Made by a program: the position numbers and the translations under genes
Shown here: positions 1 through 13,134 of the stretch, in pieces
How the letters are laid out: every line of letters starts with the position of its first letter
Numbering within the stretch: the first letter of the stretch is position 1
The notes under the pieces: generated by a model
Told to the model about the DNA's origin: nothing
The model's input: only the letters and a program-made list of their open reading frames with translations
The model's database searches: none
Source: Chaunax sp. Z400
Taxonomy: Eukaryota; Chordata; Actinopteri; Lophiiformes; Chaunacidae
NCBI GenBank assembly: GCA_037577475.1
Contig: JBAGJB010000228.1
Location: forward strand, 107,074 to 171,073
Reading direction: 5' to 3'
Length of the DNA stretch: 64,000 nt

Positions 1-3000
1 GACAAATAATAAATACATGCATTAGTACAATACATAACAGAATCAATAATACGTCAATATAGAGTGTGATTGTTTAGTATGCATATGCTAACAGTGGTAT
101 ACAAAGTGTTACCTGATTCTCTGGCAGCTCTTGTTTCTGCTACCTTGGTGAAGTGACCTAATGTGACTAGGAGGAGCTCTGCTCATTACTGGGGAAGGAT
201 GCAGAGAGCTGAGGCACTCCTTTAGCCCCAGCAGTGGCCTTGATATGGTCATAACAAGCATGGACCCCTGTTGAATAAGAATAGGTCTTTAGTGGAGGCC
301 TCCTCAGTAACCAGAATCTGTTTACCATTCTCTGTAAGGCCTCCACATTGGGAATATTTTTCCTCCCGGGAAGGATCCAAACAGGGCATTTGACACTAAT
401 GGGTATATCAGTTATCATCATATATCATTATATTCAACACTACAGTGTATTACGTGTATAATACATTTTCATCTATTGCGATAACCTCAGTTTTACGTAT
501 TTGATGAGGCCAAGGGAAAACTTGGCTGTCAGATTTTTTAAGGCTCCACAAACAGCACACACAACTTTCCATTTCTATTCACTTTCATTAGCTATGCAGA
601 TGAATGAGTCTCAGCACATACATTATATATTTAAAGTACTGCTTTTCTTTTACTCCAGAGTAAAAGTGGAGTCATTAAAACAAAGTGTGTCTGTCTTCAG
701 TTCTTCCTAACCAGCAGCAGTGTTTCATTACAGCTCAGTTCATGAGATAATAAAGTGGTGAGGTTCAGGATCTCACCTAAAGAAGAGTTGTTCTTCTAAC
801 TGTAGGTGTGTCCCATTCTGCTACAACTATGCAGTCTGTCCTTGGCCTGGATTAGCAACTAAAAGAGACTAAATAAAGAAATAAGAAATAAAGAAATAAA
901 CAGAATAACTTTACTCAGCATACCAACTGTTTTGGAAAAGGTTGTAAGATTAGAGAGATCATCTCTGAAGTTTCTCCACATGTTTGTGATGCAACCCAAT
1001 TTTAACATTTTGAATATATTATTAAGGAATGCATTTCGAACAGAGTCTTAAGGCGCTACACAGAGGGTGAAAGGCAGTCTGTCCTGTTCAGACCTTGGTG
1101 ATGTCTAAAATGCATGACCCACAGTAGCAAAATACAAACCATTTCTTTTTTTATGACTTAATTTGTATTACTTTTCATATTTAGTACATTAACTAACTAT
1201 TAACTACTATTAACTATTTCTAATAAGTCATCTGCAGAGGATACGCCTGTACATCCTTGCTCATAGCTCCTTCTCTCAGGCCTTCTCACTCCTCTGGATG
1301 CATTTTAAGAAGTGAAACATCCTTCAAGATAGAACACAGATCAATTTCTGGTTCACATGCAGGAAGATGGAGGAGAGAGGAGATGAAACAGGACAAAATA
1401 TAGAGAAATGAGAGGAGGCCTGAAAGCAGAATCAAAATGAAACCACTACTGTATACATTTCATTTTTTTAATGATGTCGCCATGTTTTCCCGCTGCCTAG
1501 TATGCACCAAAGTACTTCCTGAGAACACATGGCACAATAAACCAATCAATGAATGAACAAATAACCTGTTAAATTAAATTGTTGTGAGCAAACTCCACCC
1601 AGATGAAGACTGGGAAATGTGGTTACAAAAAGGAAGTAAGTGACCATTGAGGAAAGGCTTTGTTGTGATATCACATGTATTGAACTGATGGCCCAGATAA
1701 GAACAAACAGCACCATGTGGTTTGGATCTTATTCTTTGGAATGTAGTTCTTCAGTTTTAGTGTGAGGCAGGTTATGATGTTTAAATGAGAGGGAGCTGGT
1801 TGGATGTTTAAATTCGTTGCTACCACAAAAACATAACTGTGTCCAATATTATTACCTGTATTACATAGATGTCTAGTTTGCCTACCTCTTGTTGACCAAT
1901 CAGAAGCAAACACATCATCAGTTTTAAATACAGACGACCTGTTCATTGGGCAACATAGAAGAAAGAGGTAAATGTCCCTTTACTGACTGTTTATGAGTTC
2001 AACTACTGTAAATCTAATGCAAAACCTCTGTTTTTAATTTAATGATCACATTAATTTGCCTGGCTTCCACAAAGCATTGTCATATTTTGAAAGTTCAGGT
2101 AATATTGAGCAGTTTGTTGCACAGCCAGCAGTAATACAGTCCACAATTAGCACACAAACATCTAGGAAGCACTTGGCTTTGTCCTAAAACCTGAACATTA
2201 GAGAATAGTTCCCTAGCTATGTCAAAAGAAAATCCTGTAAGAATTATTTCTCACTGTTGAATCAGAAATCTTCATCAGCATTCAGGCCTCTGAAAGAAGA
2301 AATGGGTGAGCTTGTGTTCACAGCCTCACATTTCATTGTGTCATCGTGAGATCATCAATCGTTGTATCATTGTAACCAGGAGACAGCACACACTATGATG
2401 ATCTGCCTCATGTTGTTCACCAACACCAGCTGATTGACTGACCCTGTAAACCTGCTCCTAGCATTAGGAATCATGTGTTTATCATGATTTTTCTTTATGG
2501 CTGATCTGGATCTATTCTTCTGTCATCTAGATTTATTGCTTACCTTCTCATATACATGGAATCCATTTAATGACCAAATCTCTATTGTCTCAGCTAAGTA
2601 TTGGTGGCGGTGCCATGTCTCTACCCCCCATATTTGCCCCCCAGCAAATCTCACACATCCAAATGATCCACAATCTGCATTCGCACCCATATTAATGTCA
2701 AAAAATACATTTGTCCAAGTTACAACCTTACAGAAAAAGTTCAAAATCTGTTGACAAATTTTTGAGATATCGTGCAAACAATCAGACAAACGTAGCAGAT
2801 CACAAAACCTGCTCCAACCCTCGTTGACATAGATCAATATGTGTTTGTAGTGTGAACAACAGCCCAAACAACTGGTGTATTCAGTTCATGCTGGGGAACA
2901 GTTTGTCTTTTTACCTGATAAATAATTAAGCTATCAGAATTGAAATTCATTCTATCAAATGACAAACGGATGAATGTGTGAATAGTTTCAGCCTTTCTTC

Positions 3001-3863
3001 AGTGTACAGGTAGGAGCAGCAGCAGTGAATTCAATAGATGGTGTCATTGCTCAACTTACCAGCAAATCACCTCCATGACCAAAACTCTGTTTATTGGTCA
3101 AACTCAGAGTTTCATAGGGACATTATGAAACTGTATGTAGCTGTAAACACATAAACCCTTTGTGTGACTATGAGGAGTAAATCCTGTAATACTGGAAAAG
3201 TATCAGGAGAACTGAGATGTCTCCAGGGAGCATCCATAATGACTTTGGTAAATAGTTTTTAAATATTGTCTTGGTTTTAATGTCATACTTTTGAAATGAT
3301 AGTTGTGTGTCAAAGCTGTGGCTAAACATCTTTTCCACAGCAGTCTTGTCATAGTAGGAAAAACACAGGTGCTACTAATAACTAACAGTAGCTCTGTTCA
3401 AAGTGTGACAGTGAGCCAGCATTAACAATACGAGGACCCTGACACAGAAACAGCTAAATCATTGATTCTGTTATTTCCAACTTTCCTACATGTTGATATG
3501 TCTTCTGTGAAAAGACACTGTGAAGACACTGACTGTCTGTCCCTGTTAAAATGCTGAAAATGAGCTTTTTATTTCTGCATTTTTCTTTGGTTTGAAGGTT
3601 TTGGGACATTATGCTTCACTCAGGATTTTGATTTGGAGAATTATTTTAACACCTGAACTTTCAGGCACTCATTGTCTTTTAAATTTTGCACATTAAAACC
3701 ATTTCCTAATGCAGTACATTGTCTTTTCTCAGTCTCTGCCTTTCTGTTGTCGATTGATCCAAAGATGGCCTTGTGAGTCCTGAGTTGATTTAACTGTCAC
3801 CTGGTTTGATTCTAGCACACATGTCTGGGATGAAACGTTTGATTCTCATTTATTTGTACATAT
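1..3863. other. Spacer at start of the repeat unit, no gene seen
   Basis: I see no exon with recognisable protein similarity and no RNA gene here. Open frames are all under 115 codons and carry no familiar motif. The stretch is AT-rich. A diverged interspersed repeat at 2480-2745 has a relative at 6530-6745. The first 2762 bases occur three times in the window (1, 37145 and 48177). Base 1037 is C in the first and third copies but A in the middle one (38181). Confidence 0.6.
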
Positions 3864-4254
3864 ATGTATACAGGGCTCGCCTAGTCGGTAGTGCTGTTGT
3901 CTCACAGCAAGAAGGTCCTGGGTTCAACTCCACCTGAGGACCTGGGACTTTTCTGTGTGGAGTCTCCTTGTTCTCCCCGTGTCTGTGTGGGTTTTCTCCA
4001 GCTTCTCCAGGTTCCTCCCACCACCAAAAACATGCATTAGAGGTGAATTGGTGACTCTAAATTGACTGCATCTGTGAATGTGAATGTGAATGGTTGTTTA
4101 ACTTTCAATGTGGCCCTGCCATGAACTGGTGACTTGTCCAGGGTGAACCCTGCCTTGTGCCCCTAAAGTCAGCTGGAATAGGCTCCAGCCCCTCCACAAC
4201 CCTACACAGGATAATGGGGTTACAGACAATGAATGAATGAATGTATGTATACAG
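3864..4254 (+). mobile_element. tRNA-derived SINE with 10-bp target-site duplication
   Basis: The element body is 3874-4244. Its head has pol III promoter-like boxes: a box A-like stretch near 3877-3890 and a box B-like GGTTCAACTCC near 3922-3932. The middle has the wording typical of fish SINEs (a motif around TTCTCCCCGTGTCTG and one around AGCTGGAATAGGCTCCAGCC). The tail is a short (GAAT)n run. The body is bracketed by a perfect 10-base direct repeat, ATGTATACAG, at 3864-3873 and 4245-4254, which is the expected target-site duplication. Family name not assigned. Confidence 0.8.
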
Positions 4255-5305
4255 ATGATGGTCTTTGTTTCCTGGTGTTCATATACTCATCGGTAAATAA
4301 AGACAGTGTGAAACAAATGACACATCAAATGATGTCAGAGAATCATCTTAATATCCACAGTCACTGAGTTGATTGGAGAACGGGTGTACGGTCTCCACAA
4401 AGAACTACAGACATTGGCCATTAAGGGTTTGATCATTTAGAGACTGCAGGAGTCAGGAAAGGAGACTTCAGGCTTGGATTTGAGAAAAACACTTGTAATA
4501 TATGTTGTGTTGGGCTATTTAATCTGTTCTTGTTCGATTTGTCATTGCAGAGAGCTGATAAATTGTGTGTTTTGCCATTAAAACCTAATATACAAAAAGC
4601 CTGAGTCTGTATATTTACTGTATGGGCGCTGCCTTCATCTAGTGGTCATATTTGAGATTGCACCGTTTAAGAAAATGACACTATAGCATCCGGATCACTG
4701 CGCTTAAAAAAGTAGTTCTGGGGCTTTTCTGCTAATTTCCTTCAAAAACCACTCAATAACATCTTTGTTGGATTTATGGTGAACATTATGCTCTTTTGAT
4801 AAACAAAGATCCTTGAAGAAGGCTGAATAAAGGTTTCATGAGATAGCGGAAGCGTAATAATTTTCTCAGTGAAGAGGCGTATAATTACTCATACTCCTCA
4901 TTTTGGATGCACTTGTTGGCGGATTCCTCCATTGATTGGTGAGTCACCTTTAACTTTCCTCCAAAGTGAGTATGTTTCTTAAAATTGACATAAATTATGC
5001 TAATTTTCACTTAAGAATGTATTTGTCAATTTGATGTATTCACGAAATTTAGATTAGATCAAAATACTACTACTTTGACGAGCTAACCTTAATGTAGCAC
5101 CAGGTGCGAGTTGAAAAAGAAGTTCATTGCAGCCGCCATCTTGTTTGCTAAAAGAAATCATCTTATGTGTGCTAATTCAGACTTTTTTCAGCACTTTGAT
5201 AACATCTGTTAGGTTATTTAGATGTCAGATAGTAATTTCCCGAATATTTATCAAGTGTATTGTTCATAGCATTGGATTAATCTTAGAATGTCCTTTTATT
5301 AACAG
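4255..5305 (+). promoter_or_regulatory. Putative 5' flank and non-coding first exon of the piwil1-like gene
   Basis: Upstream of the start codon there is a plausible 5'UTR intron: a donor at 4939 (TTG|GTGAGT) and an acceptor ending at 5305 (TTTTATTAACAG). A YY1-type core, GCCGCCATCTTG, lies at 5132-5143, and a second, GCCGCCATCTT, lies just after coding exon 1 at 5453-5463. YY1 cores clustered around the first exon are common in vertebrate TATA-less promoters. The transcription start is not visible, so promoter activity is inference. Confidence 0.3.
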
Positions 5306-6422
5306 GTGTTTTAGTATTGAAGAAAAATGACCGGTCGGGCACGCGCAAGAGCAAGAGGCAGGGGTGGTCAGGAGACGGCGGCACCTGGAGGGGTAAGAGC
5401 ATAGAGCTAAAAAAAACACTAGCGCTTTCACTGGCGGAAGATGGCAAACTCGGCCGCCATCTTATGTAGGGAAACATGTGCTGCCTCTACATAAACAAAC
5501 ATTGACAAAGCCTGTATTCGAACCTAAATTTGGTATTTATTTGAAGAGTAACTTGATCGACAATTGAAAATCAGTATCAAATAGTAAAAATCTTTTATGT
5601 CTGCATATTTACATGAAAATGTTTACTAATAGGTTATATGGCACTAATATATACTAATAATGGTGTTATTGATTAGCAGAAACTTATCAGTATTGGTTTG
5701 TAGGGTATGTATATATATATCAAAAATATATGTATATATATAAAATAGCTCCAAGTACTGCACATAATTAACCTGGATTTTTTCATAAGGGGGATTTATG
5801 GCAAGTTATTCCCTTTTTTTATTCAGACTTATAGATATCTGTAAATAATTCAAGATATATAGAAATAATTCAAGATATCATAAATTATATTTAAGATATC
5901 TTGAAATAATTTTGTTATCTTTATTTGTATTACAGATATTTATTTAACAATTATAGATATGTTAAATTTAAATTTTGAGCCTATTTCAATGGAGCCTATT
6001 TATGATATCTGAAATTAAATGAATGAATCTGTGAAAGTTTTAAACATAAATTATAAGATAAATAACTCAAATATAATTTACAACATCCAAAATGTATTTA
6101 CAGCCAATTATATATATACAGACAACTATTCCAAACTACTCCAACTTCCATATATTTAATAATCTTTATCAACCTTCAATCAATCAATTAATTATGTAAT
6201 ATGGAATCAAAATGTTTACTTGTACAACGCACCAGGTAGTTTGTCAGCATTAATTTAAAATAGTGTCCAAATTGTCCTGAATTGATTGTTCTGTGAATAC
6301 ATGCACTTCCTGGTTGAGGGGCGCTCTGCAAACAAAAGTTTGGACATCCTTAAACTTTTTGCAAGCAGGTGACCCGAGGCTGCTTGTACCCTCCTAAAAA
6401 TGTTTTATTGCCAGTCCATACT

Positions 6423-6478
6423 AGTTAAGATAAGATATTCCTTTATTAGTCCCACAGTGGGGAAATTCTCAACAGTTA
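6423..6478 (-). mobile_element. Short LINE 3'-end relic (intronic)
   Basis: The stretch TTAAGATAAGATATTCCTTT followed by a motif around CCCACAGTGGGGAAATTC matches the wording of common fish non-LTR retrotransposon 3' ends, read in reverse. A similar piece lies at 27123-27190. No coding part remains. Family not assigned. Confidence 0.45.
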
Positions 6479-8535
6479 ACCTACTCTTTGCATTTGGAAT
6501 CATGTTTATCATCAGTAGTTTATGAGTTATCAATAATAACCGTGATTTTTCCTTAATGGCATATTGTTATCTAGATATAACTTCTTACCTTTCACAGATC
6601 CATTTGAGGGACTCTAAATCTGCATTATCTCAACTACATATTGGTGGCAGTGCCCTGTCTCTCCCCTTCAAATATGGATATAAATTCCCAGATCTGGATC
6701 ATGATTTGTATTATCAGGATCCAGTTGCATGTAGCGGTGGACCGTCATGAGTTCTCTGTGCCTGTGTGTTTTCATTTTGATTGCTCAAATTCATTTAGAT
6801 TTTTTGTTGTAGATCCAGTTTCAAGAGCCTGCACCAACTGCTGGCCCTGCCCCTCAGATGGGAGATGAAAAAGCAGAGCGGGCTGGTAGAGGGCAGCAGA
6901 AGGGTGCTCCAGGACCCTTTCCTGCAGAAGGTACAGTCAAACACAAAGTCATCCATTTGTTTCTTCTGTTAGATGATCTTGATCATTCCTGACTTTTGAA
7001 AATCTGGGAAAACGTTATTTGAAATGGGTGATGCACTTAAAAATGTATCATCATTAAGTTCATTGTCCACACCCTCTTGAGAAGTTAAGAATGGCAGTGC
7101 TTTGAAAAAGAGAAAATAGGCATACACTGAACTTCATCAGGTCGTATCGACTCCACCTGCACTGCGAAGGTTAATTTTACTTACCAGGCACTAAAACATT
7201 CCCAACGCTTATCATATGTTTTCAGGACTATAACGGGGTTTTGATAGTCCTCATTTGTTTTTATCAGCTGTCACACAGATTTCAGCTGGATTTCAGCAGG
7301 TGAAGTTGGGAGAAAGAGGAGGACGTCGCCGGGATTTTCATGATGTCGGGATTTTCACCAGGCAGACTATGGGGCATGTTAAGGACTCAAAGGCTGGTCT
7401 GTCTTAATTTGAAAATGACATACCCCCCCCATACACACACACACACATAGAGCAGTTGTACACTTTATAATTAGTGGTGACAATTATAAGTCACTCTCTA
7501 CAATTGTGTGTGAACTTCCTCAGGAACAAGTGGGCGAGCAATTCGGTTGACTGCAAACTACTTCCGCATCGTGTCCCGCCCTCAGTGGGTTCTGTATCAG
7601 GACCATGTTGGCTTCAGTCCAGAAATGGAGTCTCGTCGTCTGAGATGTGCCCTCCTCTTCCAGCATGATGAAGCACTTGGTGCAGCATGGTGCTTTGATG
7701 GAGCTCTGCGGTTTCTGCCCCACAAATTGCACAGCAAGGTAATGTGATAATTCAGGTGTTTAGAAGAACGTACAAAATGAAGATGCACAACTCGAAATAT
7801 TGATTTGAAGAGAAAAAATACCAAATTGTGCTGTTAAATGTTTTATGACAGCTTGGGTTTTAGAAGATGAATTGCTTGATCACTCTAGTGTGTGCGAGCT
7901 GTAGACTGGGTGTTGCACAAGGTTTGGTGTTTGTTGTGTAAATGTTGTTCCCTCCAGACAAATGTTGGTTTTCTTCCTTGTGCTCCAATGTCTGACTTGG
8001 TGTTTAGGAGACTGTCCTCCACAGTGAGACTAAGAATGGAGAGAAGGTTCAGATAACCGTCACCCTGACAAATGAACTCCCCCCCTCTTCTCCAGTATCA
8101 CCCCGGCCTCATGAAGTTCTTAATGAGGTCATTATGTTACACTAATCAACCAATACAACTGTGAAAACAACAGTACAGACAGATGATTCTGCAGCCTTCA
8201 GAAAAGCTCAATTTATGATCTTTAAAGCAGGGGTCAGGAGAGTCGAGCAGATTTCACTCCTCCCGACAGTCGGAGGAGAAATGTGGTCTGGAACTTTGGT
8301 TGGTTCTGATGTTCAGCCGAAGTTTGGTAGTTTGAGAAGTTTACAGATCCAGTCTCACGCTTCCCGATTTACTCGTGGACGGTCGGAGCCGGCCCCAGTT
8401 TTCAAACATGGTTGATTTTTAGGAGTTAAAATCTGAAAGATAAAAGTCAGTATTTTCTGAGCAAGATCTTAATAGCTAATGAGAGAGAAAGCTGCCAAGC
8501 AAACAGCAAACTAACGCTAGCTAGCATACTGCTGT

Positions 8536-8794
8536 TAAATGGTAAATGGACTGTACTTAAATAGAACCTTTCTAGTCTGACTGACCACTCAAAGCTTTAC
8601 AACACAAGCCAGCAGTCACCCATTCACACCAACATTCATACACCAATGGAACAGATACTGGGAGCAATTTGGGGTTCAGTATCTTGCATCTTGCCCAAGG
8701 ACACTTCGACATGAAGACAGCAGGGGCTGGGGATCGAACCACCGCCCTGCTGATAGGTGGACGACCGCTCTACCGCTGAGCCACAGCCGCCCAG
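8536..8794 (-). mobile_element. tRNA-derived SINE, minus strand (intronic)
   Basis: On the minus strand the element begins near 8794 with a tRNA-like head. It has a box A-like TGGCTCAGCGGTAGAGCGG and a box B-like GGTTCGATCCC. The body follows with TGTCCTTGGGCAAGATG and a CATTCACCCATTC-type motif (plus-strand complement), and the element ends near 8536. It sits in the gap where the missing piwil1 exon should be (8096-9396). A decayed relative lies at 26050-26308. Confidence 0.75.
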
Positions 8795-11700
8795 TTGACC
8801 AACGTTAAACCTCCAGTTCTCGCTGAAGGACAGACGGCTGCTGTTTCTTCTTTTCCTGTTTTCTCAATGCAAAGTAGGCCGACTGTTGTCTTCCTCAGTC
8901 ATTTTGTTGGCATTGCACAGCTGCTTCTCCATAGATCACGTGACGTGGTGCATTCATTGTTCCCTCAGACACGAGAATCTTGATGAAATCCCGTAGCTTG
9001 TGATGCTCCGTTATTTTGGAATCTTGTATTGTGTGCATGTTTAACATTTGAGAAAAGATAATCTGTGGAGATCCTTCTGTGTCTCTTTATACCCATTGGT
9101 TGTGATTTTAAATCTCCTGTAGTGTGAGCCCAGCTTAATGAACCCACTTTTGTACTGTATGAGATATGAGGTCTGTACTACCTGATGGTTTGCTATCCTC
9201 TAAGTACTAGATAATGTGAAGAACAATGTTGAAGGGGTTTCTGATTTTGAGGAGTTGTCTTGGTGTTTTAAGGCTAAATCTATTGTCCTTACAGACAGGT
9301 TTTAACCCTGTGAGAAGCTGTAGCAGAGCTCTGAACTTGTGTTCATGATGGGAAAGAAACTGTTTCTTTCAAACGAGCCTGTCCCCTCTGTTGTAGACTG
9401 ACTATATGGCCGGGCTACAGCACCACCATCTTGCATTATGAGACGTCCATCATGATGTGTACCTGACGTGAGCCACAAGGTGCTACGTAGCCAGACGGTC
9501 CTCGACTTCATGATCAACCTGAGGCAGCAGTGTGGAGGTCAACGCTTCGTTGAGACCTGCACCAAGGAGCTCGTTGGACTTATAGTTCTCACTAAGTAGG
9601 AACCACACGTCTCTCACTCTGTTGGATTAGTATGTAGAAGTCTTTGTAGGCCTGTCGCAGTAACACCTGATATGTCAGATCAGATGTCCCACAAAGAATT
9701 GTGTAGATCATGATAGAGATGCAGAAAAAGAGGAATGAGAATCAGAATAAAAATAAAGTGAGGATGAAGAGAGATTAAATTTGAAATAAGAATATGATAC
9801 ACAGAATATATTAATTCAAGTAAAACACAACATTTAAAAGTAGTGCAGCAGCGCAAATGAGTTTCAAGCCTGTTGGAAAGTAATAGCTAGTTAAATGCTA
9901 AAGATAAGAGAAGTTTTCTTCTGTTGGTTCACGTCTATATATCGATAAGTCGGTAACTTATATAATCATCGTGGCCTACAGGTCTACATCTTCATGTGTT
10001 CATCAGCTCTACATTTGTCATCCCTTTCAATGTGCCTTCATGTAACATCACCTCATTTCATACCTGTGGTAGACATTCACTCTTCTCTTGCTGCCTCAAT
10101 TATTCAGGTACAACAACAAAACCTACAGGATCGATGATATTGCCTGGGATCACACTCCCAACAACACATTCAAGAAGGGAGACTCTGACATCTCCTTCAA
10201 GAACTATTTCAAGTATGTAAGTGTCATGCATTCACACGTACTGAGGGGTGAATGTGTTGGCGATCCAAAACCCTTGATTTCATCTACTGAAAATATATGA
10301 AATGACCTATTTCCAGTATATAGGTCATTTCTTATTCCAGTAATTGTTACAAACACTGCTCTGTTAATTTCATCATCAGCTGAATATTTTATTAAGTCAT
10401 CCCAAAACTTTGATCAACACCAATGTGGAACTGAATGACATTGCATGAATGAAGTGTACTTACTTAAAACGACAGCATTTAGGCAGACATTCAACAGCAG
10501 TTGGTGCATTTACAGGTGGGACATACCACAGGATCTCTGTTTCTGCACTTCACGTGTGATTGTCTGTCGACAGTAGGGGTCGAGTGAGGGGAGATTGTCT
10601 GCTAGCTAATCCATTTCAGATGGCGTCGTTTTCTCTGACCAAAAAAAAGAAGAAGCATGTTCATTTAGGTGGCAGTATGTCTTTGCAGCTTGACTGGGCA
10701 AAGTCTGTTAGAGGAACACAATGTGTTTGTGTGTGAGAGGGCGAGCCAGCAAGAGGAGGCGCACAGCTTCAAAATGGAGAATAAACACAAATATGTTACG
10801 GACAATGTTTCCAGTGTGGCGGGACAGCACAAATAAATGTATGTACGGGAAAAAGCTCTTTGTTTTTGTAAAGCTCTCTTTTGTATTTGTAGAGCACATT
10901 TCAACAAGGCCATTCAAAGCGTTTTACATAAAGTATAAAAGGCATAAATGCAACCTAGAAAAAATCTAAATCATGATAAAGGAAGAAATGAAACTAGAAA
11001 TGCAGCAGTAAATGGACTCAAACTCCTTCAGTTTAAGGTGAATACTTGTAAGAGAGAGCGCAGTGTTTGGCTGTGTGATATTACCCTTATTCATGAACAT
11101 GTTGATGCTGTCTCTTCCAAGCAATATGGCCTGGACATCACTGATGGGAACCAGGTGCTGCTGGTCAGCCATGTGAAGAGGTTCAGTCCTGCTGGAGCTC
11201 CTCCTCCTGGCCCTGCCATGCTCATCCCAGAGCTGTGCTACTTAACAGGTTACATCTTATTCTGCACTTTACCTGCTGACATTACAGACATTTATTGCTT
11301 CCTTTGTAACATCTGTATCAAAAGTATAAGAGGTTATTTCTCACACATGGGTCATGTCAGAGTTTTGATGCGTACAATCTGTAGACGGGCCTTAAGACGG
11401 TTCTGTGGTTCTAGGTGACAGAACCTCTTAGTCTGGTATCAACTTCAAATGGAATCTGGTTGTTTGACAGGCTTGACTGATAAGATGCGATGTGACTTCA
11501 ACATCATGAAGGACTTGGGCTTCCACACCAGACTGAACCCAGAGCAGAGGGAGGGACGCCTCAAAAGATTTGTCACAAATATACAGAGGTAGGGGATGAT
11601 CGCCTACTTAATCAATGCATCCTGTTTTATCTGTTCACGTGTGGCCAGAAATGCAGCAGTAGCCCTTTAAATGAGCTCAGATTGGGCCCGAGCAGACGCA

Positions 11701-11823
11701 GCAGTGTACGACCAGTCATCCAGTCAACACTTGGAAGCATAGAAGTGTGTTCAAGGCCTAGAAAATCCTGATGACTAGTTTGTCCTTGGATGGTAGAGTA
11801 GTTCACGTAAATAATAAAAGTGG

Positions 11824-13134
11824 ATTATGATTAATCCTGCACACTCTTCTCTCTCCCCTTCCTTCGTCTTCTGGGCTATTCTTCTCTGTTGGCTGGGGTT
11901 CTGCTCTGGCGTGCGGCGTGGGTAATCGCTGGTTCAATACTGTTGTTTTTAAAAAATATATATTAAAAGACGACCTTTAACAATTACAGTGCAGATGGAA
12001 GATGGTTTCTTTTATTTAGTGGTACTGTTCTCCCAGAGGACGATGAAGCTGTAGCTCATACACAACTTGGATATGCTGTTCCAGGTCACACTGATAAAGT
12101 TGATATAACGTCCAAAAATAGACGTATAAAAAACTGTCATTCTTACTCAAATGGGGACGTCCAGAAGACGTGACCAATGTCAGGAAATCATGTATTTTTG
12201 ATGTGTTGTGTTTTGTCACAACTGACATTACATTTCGATCTCTTTTCCACACCCAGGATTAGTGTGACTGGGGGGGAGAGGGGAGAGTAGTCGTAGAGAG
12301 GGTGAGCGATAAGCGAGGCCATTACTATTACAATGTGACAGTGTGAGTTTCATTTAGATAATAATTGCATAATTATCATCATTTAGTTGGATCTTACATT
12401 CCGTTTTTCTTTTTTCGTTTTGATAATAATTGACACTTTATGATATCGTCCAGATCACGTCAATAATGACAGGGGGTTATGATTAATCTTGCACACTCTT
12501 CTCTCTTCCCTTCCTTCGTCTTCCTGTTCTGACAGAGACCGTGTGCTTCACACATGCTTTAGAGTATTCTTCTCTGTGGGCTGGGGTTCTGGTTCGATAG
12601 CGGGGGGGTTTGTTTTGTTTTTTATTAAAAGACCACCTTTTACAATTAGAGTGCAGATGGAAGATGGTTTCTTTTATTTAGTGGTACTGTTCTTCCAATC
12701 TGTTACGAGGATGATGAAGCTGTAGCACATACACAACATGGATCTGTCCCAGGCCACGCTGATAAAGTATCCAAAAATAGACGTATAAAAATGTCATTCA
12801 GAAAGTCATTCTTACTCAAATGGGGACGTCCAGAAGACGTTACAGATGTCCAGAACTCATGTATTTTTGACGTGATCTAGACGATGGTTTGCTCTGGGAT
12901 AAATTTCGGGTGTCATATGTCACCAAAAGGAGGAAATGTGTCAAGATGCGGCCCTGTAATGCACAAATCAGCCTTTAAACAACGTTATAACAAGCTATTT
13001 GTCCAGAGACAGCAGATACACAGGCTAGATGTGTATTTTTGTTATGAAGTCGATAATACATATTTGAAATGGCAGCAAACTAACTGGATCTTACATTCTG
13101 TTTTTCTTTTTTGGTTTTGATAATAATTGACAGC
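11824..13134 (+). repeat. Diverged ~650-700 bp tandem duplication inside a piwil1-like intron
   Basis: Two successive copies, about 11824-12440 and 12476-13134, share long matching stretches. These include a TTATGATTAATC start, CACACTCTTCTCTCT, a GTGCAGATGGAAGATGG block, a TTAGTGGTACTGTTCT block, GATGAAGCTGTAGC, CAAATGGGGACGTCCAGAAG and a GGATCTTACATTC block. Some internal blocks differ in length, so the duplication is much older than the 37-kb array. A further partial match, GTTGGATCTTACAG...CCACACCCAGGATTAG, lies at 13216-13275. I see no coding signal. Confidence 0.7.

Noticed and set aside
2523..2867. 114-codon minus-strand open frame, repeated at 50699-51043
   Set aside because: No recognisable motif. 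It overlaps an interspersed repeat and is kept only because the whole block is duplicated.
3874..4244. A tRNA gene, also at 8700-8794
   Set aside because: Box A and box B-like words occur, but no clover-leaf with paired acceptor stem follows. Tails, body wording and target duplication fit SINEs.
10948..11418. 156-codon open frame across a piwil1-like exon
   Set aside because: Only 11122-11248 is the conserved exon. The rest is flanking intron that happens to lack stops, and the splice sites at both edges are canonical.
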